A program made the position numbers and the translations under genes. From assembly GCA_035640475.1 (NCBI GenBank), contig DASQWC010000049.1, positions 1 through 23,886 on the forward strand: DNA of 23,886 nt, written 5' to 3'. Below the pieces are notes generated by a model. That model saw only the letters and a program-made list of their open reading frames with translations. It was not told where the DNA came from and searched no databases. This document shows positions 15,779-22,943 of this stretch, piece by piece. This stretch comes from DASQWC01 sp035640475 (GTDB lineage Bacteria; Actinomycetota; JAICYB01). Each line of letters opens with the position of its first letter. The first letter of the stretch is position 1.

Positions 15779-15807
15779 AGTCTACCTGTGCTCTTCTGAG
15801 GTGTAAA
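15779..15807 (-). promoter_or_regulatory. sigma70-type promoter of the winged-helix regulator
   Basis: On the minus strand TTTACA (15802-15807) and TAGACT (15779-15784) are exactly 17 nt apart. The expected start lies near 15772, only about 4 nt before the GTG at 15768. This is one of the best -35/-10 pairs in the window. Confidence 0.6.
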
Positions 15808-15818
15808 TCAAACGTGTA

Positions 15819-15849
15819 TTGGCTCTAGACTTGCCTCCGGTCGTACTCT
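15819..15849 (+). promoter_or_regulatory. weak candidate promoter for whiB
   Basis: TTGGCT (15819-15824) and TACTCT (15844-15849) are separated by 19 nt, a little long. If used, transcription would start near 15857 and leave a leader of about 104 nt before the whiB ATG. It sits back to back with the regulator promoter at 15779-15807, so one protein bound between could affect both genes. Confidence 0.3.
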
Positions 15850-15894
15850 ATTTGTGTAACAAACGCGGTTCCCAGGTTTAGAAGACTTTTCGAC

Positions 15895-15920
15895 ACCCCT
15901 GGAGCCAAGGCGCCGGGGGT
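15895..15920 (+). other. GC-rich hairpin in the whiB leader
   Basis: ACCCCTGG (15895-15902) can pair with CCGGGGGT (15913-15920) around a 10-nt loop, and TTT follows. A competing pairing of CCCAGG near 15871 with CCTGGG near 15930 is possible. It could be an attenuator-like element or simply leader structure. Confidence 0.35.
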
Positions 15921-15960
15921 TTCGCGTCCCTGGGGCATTGAGATGAAGGCAGGTGGATAG

Positions 15961-16278
15961 ATGTCGGAACGAGTGAGCTCCCTGGCCAGGCTCTTTGCGG
16001 TCGAGCCGGAGAACGACTGGCGGCCGAAGGCTGCCTGCCAAGGCCTGGACCCCGAGCTGTTCTTCTCCTCGGACGACATCGTCAACCGCCAGGAGCGCCT
16101 GGAGCGCGAGGCGGAGGCGAAGGCCGTCTGCACGCGCTGCACGGTGCGGTCCGAGTGCCTCACCTACGCGCTGGACGCCGGCGAGCGGTACGGCGTCTGG
16201 GGCGGCATGACAGCGCAGGAGCGCCGGGCCCTCGGACGGAGCCGCGCCGGCAACGCCGCGGCGGAGCGCGTTTCCTAG
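15961..16278 (+). CDS. WhiB-family Fe-S transcriptional regulator
   Basis: This 105-residue protein has the complete WhiB pattern: Cys26, Cys57, Cys60 and Cys66 (C...CxxCxxxxxC) for a 4Fe-4S cluster, the GVWGG turn at 78-82, and the basic tail RRALGRSRAG for DNA contact. Wbl proteins bind sigma factor region 4 and respond to redox or NO; the family is confined essentially to Actinobacteria and their phages, making this the strongest taxonomic marker here. An AGGTGG-type Shine-Dalgarno lies just before the ATG. Its leader is unusually long and structured. The divergent gene is another probable cysteine-cluster regulator. Confidence 0.96.
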   Translation: MSERVSSLARLFAVEPENDWRPKAACQGLDPELFFSSDDIVNRQERLEREAEAKAVCTRCTVRSECLTYALDAGERYGVWGGMTAQERRALGRSRAGNAAAERVS

Positions 16279-16289
16279 CCACGCCCGGC

Positions 16290-16862
16290 GTGCCGCGCTT
16301 CGGTCCCGAGGCGCTCGACAAGCTCCGCCGGACGCTTCCGCAAGACGACGGCTCGTCACCCGAGACCGAGTTCAGGGTTGCTGCCGTCCTCGTCCCGCTC
16401 TTTCTTCGCGAGGATGTCGTCCACGTCGTCCTGACGAAACGGACGGAGAACGTCCGCACGCATCAGGGCCAAGTGTCGTTCCCGGGCGGTGCGTGGGAAC
16501 ACGGCGACCGGACGCTCCTCGAGACGGCGCTGCGCGAGGCGAAGGAGGAAGTCGGCCTGCAAGCCGCCGACGCGGAGATCCTCGGCGTTCTCCAGGACAC
16601 GCCTACTGCCGTCTCCGGGTTCATCGTGCGCCCGTTCGTGAGCCTGATCCCGCATCCGTACGAGTTCGTGCAGGACGTCGCGGAGGTCGCCGGTCTTCTC
16701 TCGCCGCCGCTGGAAGTCTTTGCGGACTCGTCGCGGCGCCGCGAGACGATTCGCGAGCGCGACGGCGTCCGTTACCCCATCTATTACTACGACGTCGACG
16801 GCGAGATGGTGTGGGGCGCGACGGCGCGCATGCTCGTCGCGCTCACCGATTTGCTCGTATGA
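16290..16862 (+). CDS. Nudix hydrolase, CoA pyrophosphatase (NudL/UPF0035) type
   Basis: This is a 190-residue protein. The CoA-specific UPF0035 motif is VLTKRTENVRTHQGQVSFPGG (about 48-67), directly followed by the Nudix box (67-90) with Arg82-Glu83 and Glu86-Glu87 as metal ligands in LREAKEEVGL. Such enzymes cleave the pyrophosphate of CoA or its thioesters to 4'-phosphopantetheine products and 3',5'-ADP. I chose the GTG at 16290 because earlier in-frame starts run into whiB; no Shine-Dalgarno is visible, so the start is uncertain. It begins 11 bp after whiB and may be co-transcribed. It converges with the CytX gene with a 20-bp tail overlap. Confidence 0.88.
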   Translation: MPRFGPEALDKLRRTLPQDDGSSPETEFRVAAVLVPLFLREDVVHVVLTKRTENVRTHQGQVSFPGGAWEHGDRTLLETALREAKEEVGLQAADAEILGVLQDTPTAVSGFIVRPFVSLIPHPYEFVQDVAEVAGLLSPPLEVFADSSRRRETIRERDGVRYPIYYYDVDGEMVWGATARMLVALTDLLV

Positions 16863-18213
16863 GCCGTTCGGTTGACTGAAGACCGAAAGCGACGACGAAC
16901 GAAAGCAGCGACGCGCCGACCCACGTCGGCGCAACCGGTCCTCCGAGCAGCGTGTCGAAGAACCAATTACGTGCGTCCAGCCACCACGTCACGGTGCCGG
17001 GATTGACCCAATTGAACGCGACGAACCCCGCCACCCACGCGATCAGCCCGAGCGGCCTGAATGCCTTCGGGTCGCCGAACAGGTCGTCTCTGCCGTAGCC
17101 GCGGCGCACAATTGCATAGTGCGCAGCGAGCACACCAAAGAGCGGGACGAACACCGCGCCGATGAGGAGCAGGAAGTTCTCGTACTGCACGAGCGGGACG
17201 AGGATCGCCAGCAACGTGCACACGGCGCCGAACGCAAGCGACAGGCGACGCTGACTCCACGAAGGGAACACATTCTGGACGGAGACGGACGCCGAGTAGA
17301 TGTTCGCGAACGCTTCGTCGGTCTCGTCGACCGCGAGGATCCCGAGCGCGATGAGTCCGGCCGGGACGGCGAGCACGGCCGCGACGAACGCCGTCGGGTC
17401 CGCCGGGTTGTTCGCGATGTCGGACAGGATCAGCAGGACGCCGAGGAAGTAGAACCACGCGTGAGCGACCGCGTAGCCGATCCCGGCGCCGGCGAATCCT
17501 GCACGCTTCGTGCGTGAGAAGCGCGTGTAGTCGGCGACGAGGGGGATCCACGACAGCGGCATCGAGATCACGAGATCGACACCGCCCCAGAACGACCCCG
17601 AACCGTCGCCGCGGGCGTTGAGGAACGTGCTGAACGGGACGGCCGTTAGCACGTACACGGTCAGATAGATGGACGACGCCAGCACCAGCCACACGGCGTA
17701 CCGGCGGATCCAGCGCCGGACGACCAGCAGCGGGCCACCGATTGCCATCAGCGTGACGACGGCTCCGAAGGCGAGCGTCCACACGGGCCGGAGCTCGACA
17801 CCCAGCGCACGCTCGCTGATCGCCGCCGCGGCCGTCCCGATGATGAGCAGCTCGAACGAGCCCCAGCCGACGTTCTGCAGCACGTTGAGGGCGGTCGGCG
17901 CGTAGGAGCCGTGGCGGCCGAGCGACGGCCGGTACAGGACCATCGCCGGCACCCCCGTCGCGGCCCCGATCCGGCCGGCGTAGCCGAGCATCACGTTGCC
18001 GATGACCACGCCGACGAGGATCGCGGCGGCGGCCCGGCGAAACGACAATCCCGGGACGAGGAAGGCCGCGACGATCGGGAGCAGGAGCGAGACGCCGAGA
18101 TTCGCCCACAGCATCGCCGTGTCGATGGTGGTGAACTGGCGGAGACCCTCGGGAACCGGATCGATGCCCCATTCGGGGACGTCACCGAATCGCCTGCGCT
18201 GCTCGGTTTGCAT
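16843..18213 (-). CDS. cytX: NCS1-family transporter, CytX-like (probable thiamine-precursor importer)
   Basis: This 456-residue polytopic membrane protein belongs to the nucleobase:cation symporter-1 family. About 12 hydrophobic helices run from LWANLGVSLLLPIVAAFLVP to GASLLSFVVAFGL. Family features include GxxVMLGYAGRIGAATGVPAMVLYRPSLGRHGS in helices 2-3, and SWIPLVADYTRFSR. CytX proteins are thought to import hydroxymethylpyrimidine, the thiamine precursor. The TPP riboswitch immediately upstream makes this assignment much firmer than protein similarity alone, which would also allow cytosine, purine or hydantoin. ATG 18213 is preceded by AGGGAGG, 4 nt away, which is part of the riboswitch. 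Confidence 0.9.
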   Translation of the reverse strand: MQTEQRRRFGDVPEWGIDPVPEGLRQFTTIDTAMLWANLGVSLLLPIVAAFLVPGLSFRRAAAAILVGVVIGNVMLGYAGRIGAATGVPAMVLYRPSLGRHGSYAPTALNVLQNVGWGSFELLIIGTAAAAISERALGVELRPVWTLAFGAVVTLMAIGGPLLVVRRWIRRYAVWLVLASSIYLTVYVLTAVPFSTFLNARGDGSGSFWGGVDLVISMPLSWIPLVADYTRFSRTKRAGFAGAGIGYAVAHAWFYFLGVLLILSDIANNPADPTAFVAAVLAVPAGLIALGILAVDETDEAFANIYSASVSVQNVFPSWSQRRLSLAFGAVCTLLAILVPLVQYENFLLLIGAVFVPLFGVLAAHYAIVRRGYGRDDLFGDPKAFRPLGLIAWVAGFVAFNWVNPGTVTWWLDARNWFFDTLLGGPVAPTWVGASLLSFVVAFGLQSTERLIRANR

Positions 18214-18216
18214 CGG

Positions 18217-18336
18217 GCCTCCCTTCGCCGGTCTTAACCGGATCAGGTTCGAGGGGTCGCCGGATGCTCCGGCCTCTCAGCCCGCCGTCACAGGTGGCGC
18301 TGACGCGCCGTCTGGGAACTCGAGCTCCCCCGTCCG
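18217..18336 (-). promoter_or_regulatory. TPP (THI-box) riboswitch
   Basis: On the minus strand the conserved THI-box blocks appear in order. GGGGG near 18330 opens P2, and a long variable P3 arm follows. CUGAGAG is the HMP-binding junction near 18275. Then come ACCCCUCGAACCUGAUC, the P5 hairpin CCGG-UUAAGA-CCGG, and GCGAAGGGA next to the start codon. The Shine-Dalgarno AGGGAGG merges with the last conserved block, so ligand binding would hide the ribosome site directly; no separate terminator hairpin is visible. A TAGACT -10 candidate at 18351-18356 would start transcription just before the aptamer. It controls the CytX-like transporter. Confidence 0.95.
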
Positions 18337-18360
18337 AATAGCTGGAAGAGAGTCTAGTGA

Positions 18361-19146
18361 CTACGGGAGCTGCGGCGCTGTCACGAGCGTCAGCTTCGTC
18401 TTCAACGCGCGCTCGGCCCATGCGACCTGGGGGCCGAGTCGCCGAACGAACGCGATGCCGACATCCGTCGCGCGCGCGCCGTTGCCGATGATGTGGGTGA
18501 GGTACCCAACGGCTCGTCCGTCGCTCATCAGCCACGGACCGCCCGAGTCGCCGGGCCCGATGGGCGCCTGCGCGTAGATGAAGTCCTCGCCGCGTGTGCT
18601 GGCCGTCACCCCGCTGCGCGCCGGGACGACGTCGGAGACGTACTCCGCCTGCCCGTAGAACGACAGCACCTCCGGGTCGGGAAACCGCTCGTCGTAGAGA
18701 CCGGTGGGCCCCCCGAAGTGGCACACCTGCGGATTCGGCTTGATGCTCTTGTCGATCGCAATCAGTGCAAAGTCCTTGGTGTCCTTCATGACCGCGTAGG
18801 CGAACGTTCCGATCTTCTTGCCGGCGTCGTCGACCGCGGTCGGCCCGCTGACCCCCGGCCACTTCCGTTCGGCAGTCGCCTCCAGGACGCAGTGCCCCGA
18901 GGTGGTCATGTAGGACCGGCCGCGCCGGTCACGCACCAGGAACCCGAGCGTGCAGGTCTTGTTTGCTCGTGGGACAAGGACGTACGCACCTGGACGGGCG
19001 CCGAAGCACAGCGTCGTGCCGACCGCCGATGCCGCACCGACTGCGGGAATACAGCGCGTGTCGCTCCTCGTCGGTTGCGCCCACGCGTGGATCGGAAGCG
19101 ATAAGAGCGCGACACAGATCGCGGTCGCGGCGCAGCGAGTCCTCAA
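18361..19146 (-). CDS. secreted trypsin-like serine protease (S1 family)
   Basis: This 261-residue protein has a signal peptide of about 23 residues (cleavage after AWA). The S1 catalytic triad is complete: His85 in TTSGHCV, Asp125 in KDFALIAID and Ser201 in GPGDSGGPWL. Cys65 and Cys86 flank the His strand as a chymotrypsin-type disulfide. The compact size resembles actinobacterial extracellular proteases without a pro-domain. It is about 40% identical by eye to the protein encoded just upstream. The start is a TTG one base after that gene's stop, without a Shine-Dalgarno, so it is probably translated by re-initiation; a later start would remove the signal peptide. Confidence 0.88.
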   Translation of the reverse strand: MRTRCAATAICVALLSLPIHAWAQPTRSDTRCIPAVGAASAVGTTLCFGARPGAYVLVPRANKTCTLGFLVRDRRGRSYMTTSGHCVLEATAERKWPGVSGPTAVDDAGKKIGTFAYAVMKDTKDFALIAIDKSIKPNPQVCHFGGPTGLYDERFPDPEVLSFYGQAEYVSDVVPARSGVTASTRGEDFIYAQAPIGPGDSGGPWLMSDGRAVGYLTHIIGNGARATDVGIAFVRRLGPQVAWAERALKTKLTLVTAPQLP

Positions 19147-19147
19147 G

Positions 19148-19906
19148 CTAGAGCGTCTTGGCCGTCTGCAGGACCAGCTTGAGCTTGAGGGCTTTTTGCA
19201 CCTGCGTTAGACGGGGGCCGAGTCGCGCGATTGCGAAGCCCGCCCCGCCCGTTCCTCCGCCGATGCCCCCGTCCCAGTAGCCCAAGGCTTCACCCCCGAC
19301 GAGAAACGGAGCGCCCGTATCACCCGTGTCGATGGGCGAGAACAAGCCCTGCGCCCACACGGTGTCCTCATCGGCCGCTCCGGTCGTGAGGGCCGTGCGT
19401 GCAGTTGCCAGCGCGTCGATCGGGAAGCCGTTGCCGAAGTACGACACCGTCTGCGGGACGACGTCCATGCCGGTGTACACGCCGGTCGGCCCGCCGAAGT
19501 GACACACCTGTGCGTTCGGCTTGATGTTCTTGTCGAGCTGGACGAGCCCAAAGCTCTGGAACGCCGGCGTTTCCGAGTGCAACGCGTAGACGAATCGGCC
19601 GATCGGCTTGCCGAGTGCGTCGTAGGCCTGCGGTCCGGACTTCGGCGGATAGACCTTCGTGCCGAATGTCGGCAACACGAAGTTCCCGACCGTCGCGACG
19701 TAGTTTGCGGTTTTCTTCTTCGCGTCGGTTCCTCTGAAGAGGAAGCCCATCGTGTAGATCGTCCCGCGGGGCGCTTGGATGATCGCGCCGGGACGTACGC
19801 CGGAGCATGCGGTGCTCCCGAATTGCGAAGCGCCGCGAGCAGGAAGGGCGGTGGACGCGACGATGCTCGTCGTAATCAGCACGACACCGCACAAGGACTT
19901 GCGCAT
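19148..19906 (-). CDS. secreted pseudoprotease, catalytically dead paralogue of the trypsin-like protease
   Basis: This 252-residue secreted protein aligns end to end with the downstream protease, including the identical QVCHFGGPTG stretch and the C-terminal KLKLVLQTAK-like helix. All three catalytic residues are changed: Asn75 for His (VGNFVL), Ser118 for Asp (SFGLVQLD) and Thr197 for Ser (GDTGAPFL). The two cysteines of the His-loop disulfide are Tyr51 and Phe76. The frame is intact, with a signal peptide and good Shine-Dalgarno (AGGGGG, 6 nt before ATG), so it is maintained rather than decaying. It may bind the same peptides or act as a decoy or regulator; function is unknown. It is the first gene of the pair. 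Confidence 0.85.
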   Translation of the reverse strand: MRKSLCGVVLITTSIVASTALPARGASQFGSTACSGVRPGAIIQAPRGTIYTMGFLFRGTDAKKKTANYVATVGNFVLPTFGTKVYPPKSGPQAYDALGKPIGRFVYALHSETPAFQSFGLVQLDKNIKPNAQVCHFGGPTGVYTGMDVVPQTVSYFGNGFPIDALATARTALTTGAADEDTVWAQGLFSPIDTGDTGAPFLVGGEALGYWDGGIGGGTGGAGFAIARLGPRLTQVQKALKLKLVLQTAKTL

Positions 19907-19928
19907 GAATTCCCCCTTCGAGGGATCA

Positions 19929-19957
19929 ACTGTACGGTCGGACGCAGTGTTTGTCAG
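19929..19957 (-). promoter_or_regulatory. sigma70-type promoter of the protease pair
   Basis: On the minus strand CTGACA (19952-19957) and TACAGT (19929-19934) are 17 nt apart. The -35 box overlaps the stop codon of the upstream VanW-like gene. Start of transcription would be near 19922, leaving a short leader with the Shine-Dalgarno of the pseudoprotease gene. Confidence 0.6.
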
Positions 19958-21798
19958 AGGTCGGGTCTCGGCGTGTCGGTCGGCTCGGGTGTCTCCTCGT
20001 CGTCGCCCGGACGACGCGGGCGGCGTTCCTCGCCGGGCTCAGGAGAAGGCGAGCCGCCCGGCCCGTACTCGATGATCCGCGGTTCCGGCTTGTAACGGGT
20101 GAAGAACCGCGTACGCGTGACCTCGCCGTTGCGGTTGATGACTCGGAACACGACGATGTCGAATCCGGGCACGCCTTCCTGGACGACCTTCTCTTCGCCC
20201 GGCGGCAGCGCCGGATTTTCCTTGCGCTGCTCTTCCGGCTCCGTCGGGTTCGTTCGCGGACCGGCCTCAGCCGTCACGACCTTGCCTTCCTTGTCGCCGT
20301 AGAAGCTCACGGTGACCGACGTCGATGAGTACGAGGTCTTCACGAGGATTCCGGCGCCCGAGTTGTTCGTGAAGCGAAGGTCGGGGTGCCGCCATGAGAC
20401 GGTTGCTTCGCGGCCGGGCGGATAGCGCGAGATGTAGTACGAGTGCGCCTTGTACGACTCGATCTTGTAGCCGCCGAAGAAGATCGCGTTGAACATCGTC
20501 GTCGCGAACTGGGAGACGCCGCCGCCGATCTCGTCCTTGAACTCGCCGTCGAAAATCATCGGCGCCAGCACGTAGCCCTTCTCGGCCGTCCGGGGACCGA
20601 CGTGATCGTTCAGCGAGAACGTCGATCCCGGCGGGATGATCGTGCCGTCGACGACGCTCGCGATCTTGTGGATGTTGGTCACGCGCGGCGCACAGCAGGG
20701 GTGCTGTGTCGTGAACGACGACACGAGCTCCTTGATGTTCATGTTGCGCGCTTCTTCGGTCGTCAGGTTCGGCTCGGTCGATGCGAAGACCGCGCGCGTC
20801 ACGCGACGCGATTCGCGGGCGGCTGCCGCGCCGAGCGCCCGAGCGGTGCCGGCCGCGTCGAAGCGGCGCCCTTCCTCGCCCGCGATGACGCTCACCGAGG
20901 CGCCGTTCACGGCGAAGGAAGCGCTGCGCGACTCGCGCTCGTAGGGCTTCATCTCGGCTCCCAGCGCAGACTCGATGCGCTTGGTCGAGAAGCGCACCTG
21001 CAGTTTCCATTCACCATCGCGCTTGCGAGGAACTGCTTCGAGCATCTCGGCAAGCTCTGCGCGCGTGAGGTAGTGCTGCGATCCGTTGGGCCCCAGCAGG
21101 ATGATCGGCGATCGCACCCAGCGATTCGCGGTCTCGGCCGCTTCGTGCGCGTCGTCGATGTTTGTGCGCCTGTGCCGCACGGCGATGGGAAGCTGCGTCT
21201 GTTTACGCGGCCAGGCTTCGAGCGCCTCGATCATCCACGAAACTGCCGCGTCCTGGTCGAGTCGTCGTCCCGGAACCGCGCCGACGGCGACGAGCTGCGC
21301 ACCGCGCGCGGCGATTCCTGCCTCATGACCGTGCGTATCGATCTGGGCCGCCCAGTCCTTGACGAGCGCACGCGCCGCGTCGCCGTCGATCTTGCTCTGC
21401 CAGCCGACATCGGTGGACGCGAAAAGTGCGCGCAGCCTGTGCCACGTGCGGACGAAGAAGTTGCCTTCGCGCCCCACGTTCATTGCGTCGTCGAGCGTGG
21501 CGTTGATATCGGGAGTGAACGAGATCTCGGAAGGGCTCACCGTGAACTGGTGCCGCCCGGCGATCAGCTCGACGGGGTCGGACGCGAGTGACTGTCCGCG
21601 GGCCGAGAGGAGCTTTCCGGCCTCATCGCGGTTTTGTCCGCCGAGCTCGAGCGAGCCGGCTTTCACACCCGAGCGAATGCGACCGATCGCGGCGACCGAG
21701 TCGGCCGTGTACGAGGAGAGCAAGAGCGCACACACCGCGACGATGGTCCAGCCGCGCCGGCTCGGGCGCAGGGTGAGACTGCCGATCTTCACTGCCAA
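19954..21798 (-). CDS. VanW-domain cell-wall protein with G5 domain
   Basis: This is a 614-residue protein anchored by one N-terminal helix (about 18-38). Residues 45-340 hold two peptidoglycan-binding-4-like segments (for instance GHEAGIAARGAQLVAVGAVPGRRLDQD). The VanW domain spans roughly 375-510 with STFSLNDHVGPRTAEKGY and EIGGGVSQFATTMFNA. A G5-type domain (about 545-590, ending VTRTRFFTRYKPEPRII) and a Pro/Glu-rich tail follow. This layout is common in Gram-positive cell-wall proteins (YoaR-like) outside vancomycin resistance clusters; the chemistry of VanW is not established. The start is probably TTG 21798; a GTG at 21792 is almost equal. Confidence 0.88.
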   Translation of the reverse strand: MAVKIGSLTLRPSRRGWTIVAVCALLLSSYTADSVAAIGRIRSGVKAGSLELGGQNRDEAGKLLSARGQSLASDPVELIAGRHQFTVSPSEISFTPDINATLDDAMNVGREGNFFVRTWHRLRALFASTDVGWQSKIDGDAARALVKDWAAQIDTHGHEAGIAARGAQLVAVGAVPGRRLDQDAAVSWMIEALEAWPRKQTQLPIAVRHRRTNIDDAHEAAETANRWVRSPIILLGPNGSQHYLTRAELAEMLEAVPRKRDGEWKLQVRFSTKRIESALGAEMKPYERESRSASFAVNGASVSVIAGEEGRRFDAAGTARALGAAAARESRRVTRAVFASTEPNLTTEEARNMNIKELVSSFTTQHPCCAPRVTNIHKIASVVDGTIIPPGSTFSLNDHVGPRTAEKGYVLAPMIFDGEFKDEIGGGVSQFATTMFNAIFFGGYKIESYKAHSYYISRYPPGREATVSWRHPDLRFTNNSGAGILVKTSYSSTSVTVSFYGDKEGKVVTAEAGPRTNPTEPEEQRKENPALPPGEEKVVQEGVPGFDIVVFRVINRNGEVTRTRFFTRYKPEPRIIEYGPGGSPSPEPGEERRPRRPGDDEETPEPTDTPRPDL

Positions 21799-21837
21799 GT
21801 TGTCGAGCCCTTGGTGAGAGAAGCCGCCTTTGAACGA

Positions 21838-21880
21838 GAAAGGCTACCACCCGCAAGCGTCAAAAACGGCGGTTTTGCGG
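21838..21880 (-). other. intergenic hairpin and possible promoter before the VanW gene
   Basis: The 109-bp gap between the SDR gene and the VanW gene contains, on the minus strand, an imperfect CAAAAC/GTTTTTG inverted repeat that could end the SDR transcript. TTGACG follows at once and could serve as a -35, but the -10 at 17 nt is poor. I see nothing else here. Confidence 0.25.
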
Positions 21881-21907
21881 GCTCCCGACCTGCGACTTTA
21901 CAACCCG

Positions 21908-22888
21908 TCAGGCCCCGAGGAGGGTTTCCGGGCCTACCTCGCACGCGTAGGAGATGGTCCGCTTGATGATCGCGTTCAGGTCGTGGACCGGCTCCCAGCC
22001 GATCAGACCCCGGATCTTGGCGGTATCGGGCGACCGCCGGAGCATGTCCTCGTACTGGTCCCCGTACACCTGGTCGTAGGGGATGAGGCGGATCGTCGAG
22101 GACGACCCGGTCGCCTCGAGGATCCGCTCGGCCAGCTCGCGGATGGAGACCTCTTCCTCCGAGCCGACATTGAAGACTTCGCCCACAGCGGCGGACTCAG
22201 AGAGCAGACCGATGACCGCTCGGACGGCGTCCTCGACATCGCAGAAGCATCGCGTCTGGGTGCCGTCGCCGTAGATCGTCAGGTCGCGTCCGAGCAGGGC
22301 CTGCGAAACGAGGCGGGGGACGACCATGCCGTAGGCGCCGGTCTGGCGTGGGCCGACGGTGTTGAAGAACCTCGCAACGATGGTCGGGATCTGCTTCTCG
22401 CGCCAGTACTCCATGGCGAGGTGCTCGTCGATCGCCTTGGACACCGAGTAGGACCAGCGCGCAATCGTCGATGGACCGAGAACGCGGTCGGCTTGCTCAT
22501 GCATCTTTCCGGAGTTCTTGCCGTAGACCTCCGACGTCGAAGCAATGAACGCCGTGCGGCGATACCGGTGGACGGCATCGAGCACGGTCTCCGTTCCGCG
22601 GATGTTCGTGCGCAGCGAGCGCAGCGGCTGCTCGACGATCAGTCGTACCCCGACGGCTGCGGCCAGGTGGACGACGGCGTCGCACTCCGCCACGAGCTCG
22701 TCGACGAGGAGCTCGTCGAGGATGCTTCCGAGCACGAGCCTGTAGCTCGAGCTTTCGATGCTGTCGAGATTGCGCGCCGCGCCCGTGGCGAGATTGTCGA
22801 GGACGACGACTTCGTCGCCCTTCGCCAGGAGCGCTTCACAGAGATGCGAGCCGATAAAGCCCGCACCGCCGGTGACGAGGTATCGCAC
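21908..22888 (-). CDS. extended SDR nucleotide-sugar epimerase/dehydratase
   Basis: This 326-residue cytosolic enzyme has the NAD-binding motif GGAGFIG (7-13), active-site strand IASTSEVYG (about 115-123), and catalytic Tyr147-x3-Lys151 in YSVSK. A VARFFNTVGPRQTGAYGMVVPRLV segment is typical of UDP-glucose epimerases and UDP-glucuronate decarboxylases. It probably modifies a nucleotide sugar for cell-surface glycans; the exact product is open. I chose the GTG at 22888 because the Rossmann strand starts there and a TATCCT -10 lies 6 nt upstream; longer in-frame starts (22927, 22945) lie upstream of that promoter and run antisense into the sigma gene start. It is divergent from the ECF sigma gene. 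Confidence 0.88.
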   Translation of the reverse strand: MRYLVTGGAGFIGSHLCEALLAKGDEVVVLDNLATGAARNLDSIESSSYRLVLGSILDELLVDELVAECDAVVHLAAAVGVRLIVEQPLRSLRTNIRGTETVLDAVHRYRRTAFIASTSEVYGKNSGKMHEQADRVLGPSTIARWSYSVSKAIDEHLAMEYWREKQIPTIVARFFNTVGPRQTGAYGMVVPRLVSQALLGRDLTIYGDGTQTRCFCDVEDAVRAVIGLLSESAAVGEVFNVGSEEEVSIRELAERILEATGSSSTIRLIPYDQVYGDQYEDMLRRSPDTAKIRGLIGWEPVHDLNAIIKRTISYACEVGPETLLGA

Positions 22889-22894
22889 GAGGTC

Positions 22895-22900
22895 AGGATA
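22895..22900 (-). promoter_or_regulatory. -10 element of leaderless SDR gene
   Basis: TATCCT on the minus strand followed by 6 nt and the GTG at 22888. No Shine-Dalgarno is present. The short divergent gap (55 bp) to the sigma-factor start means both promoters must share this DNA. Confidence 0.45.
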
Positions 22901-22943
22901 GGTGGTCGGCGTATGCAGCGGTACCATTGCGCTGGTCTGAGCC

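Noticed and set aside
16155..16289. N-terminal extension of the Nudix protein
   Set aside because: It lies inside whiB in another frame, is Arg/Gly-rich and has no Nudix family similarity.
19954..21798. Vancomycin-resistance cluster
   Set aside because: VanW domains with G5 and peptidoglycan-binding segments are common in Gram-positive bacteria; no vanH, vanA, vanX, vanR or vanS gene is in the window.
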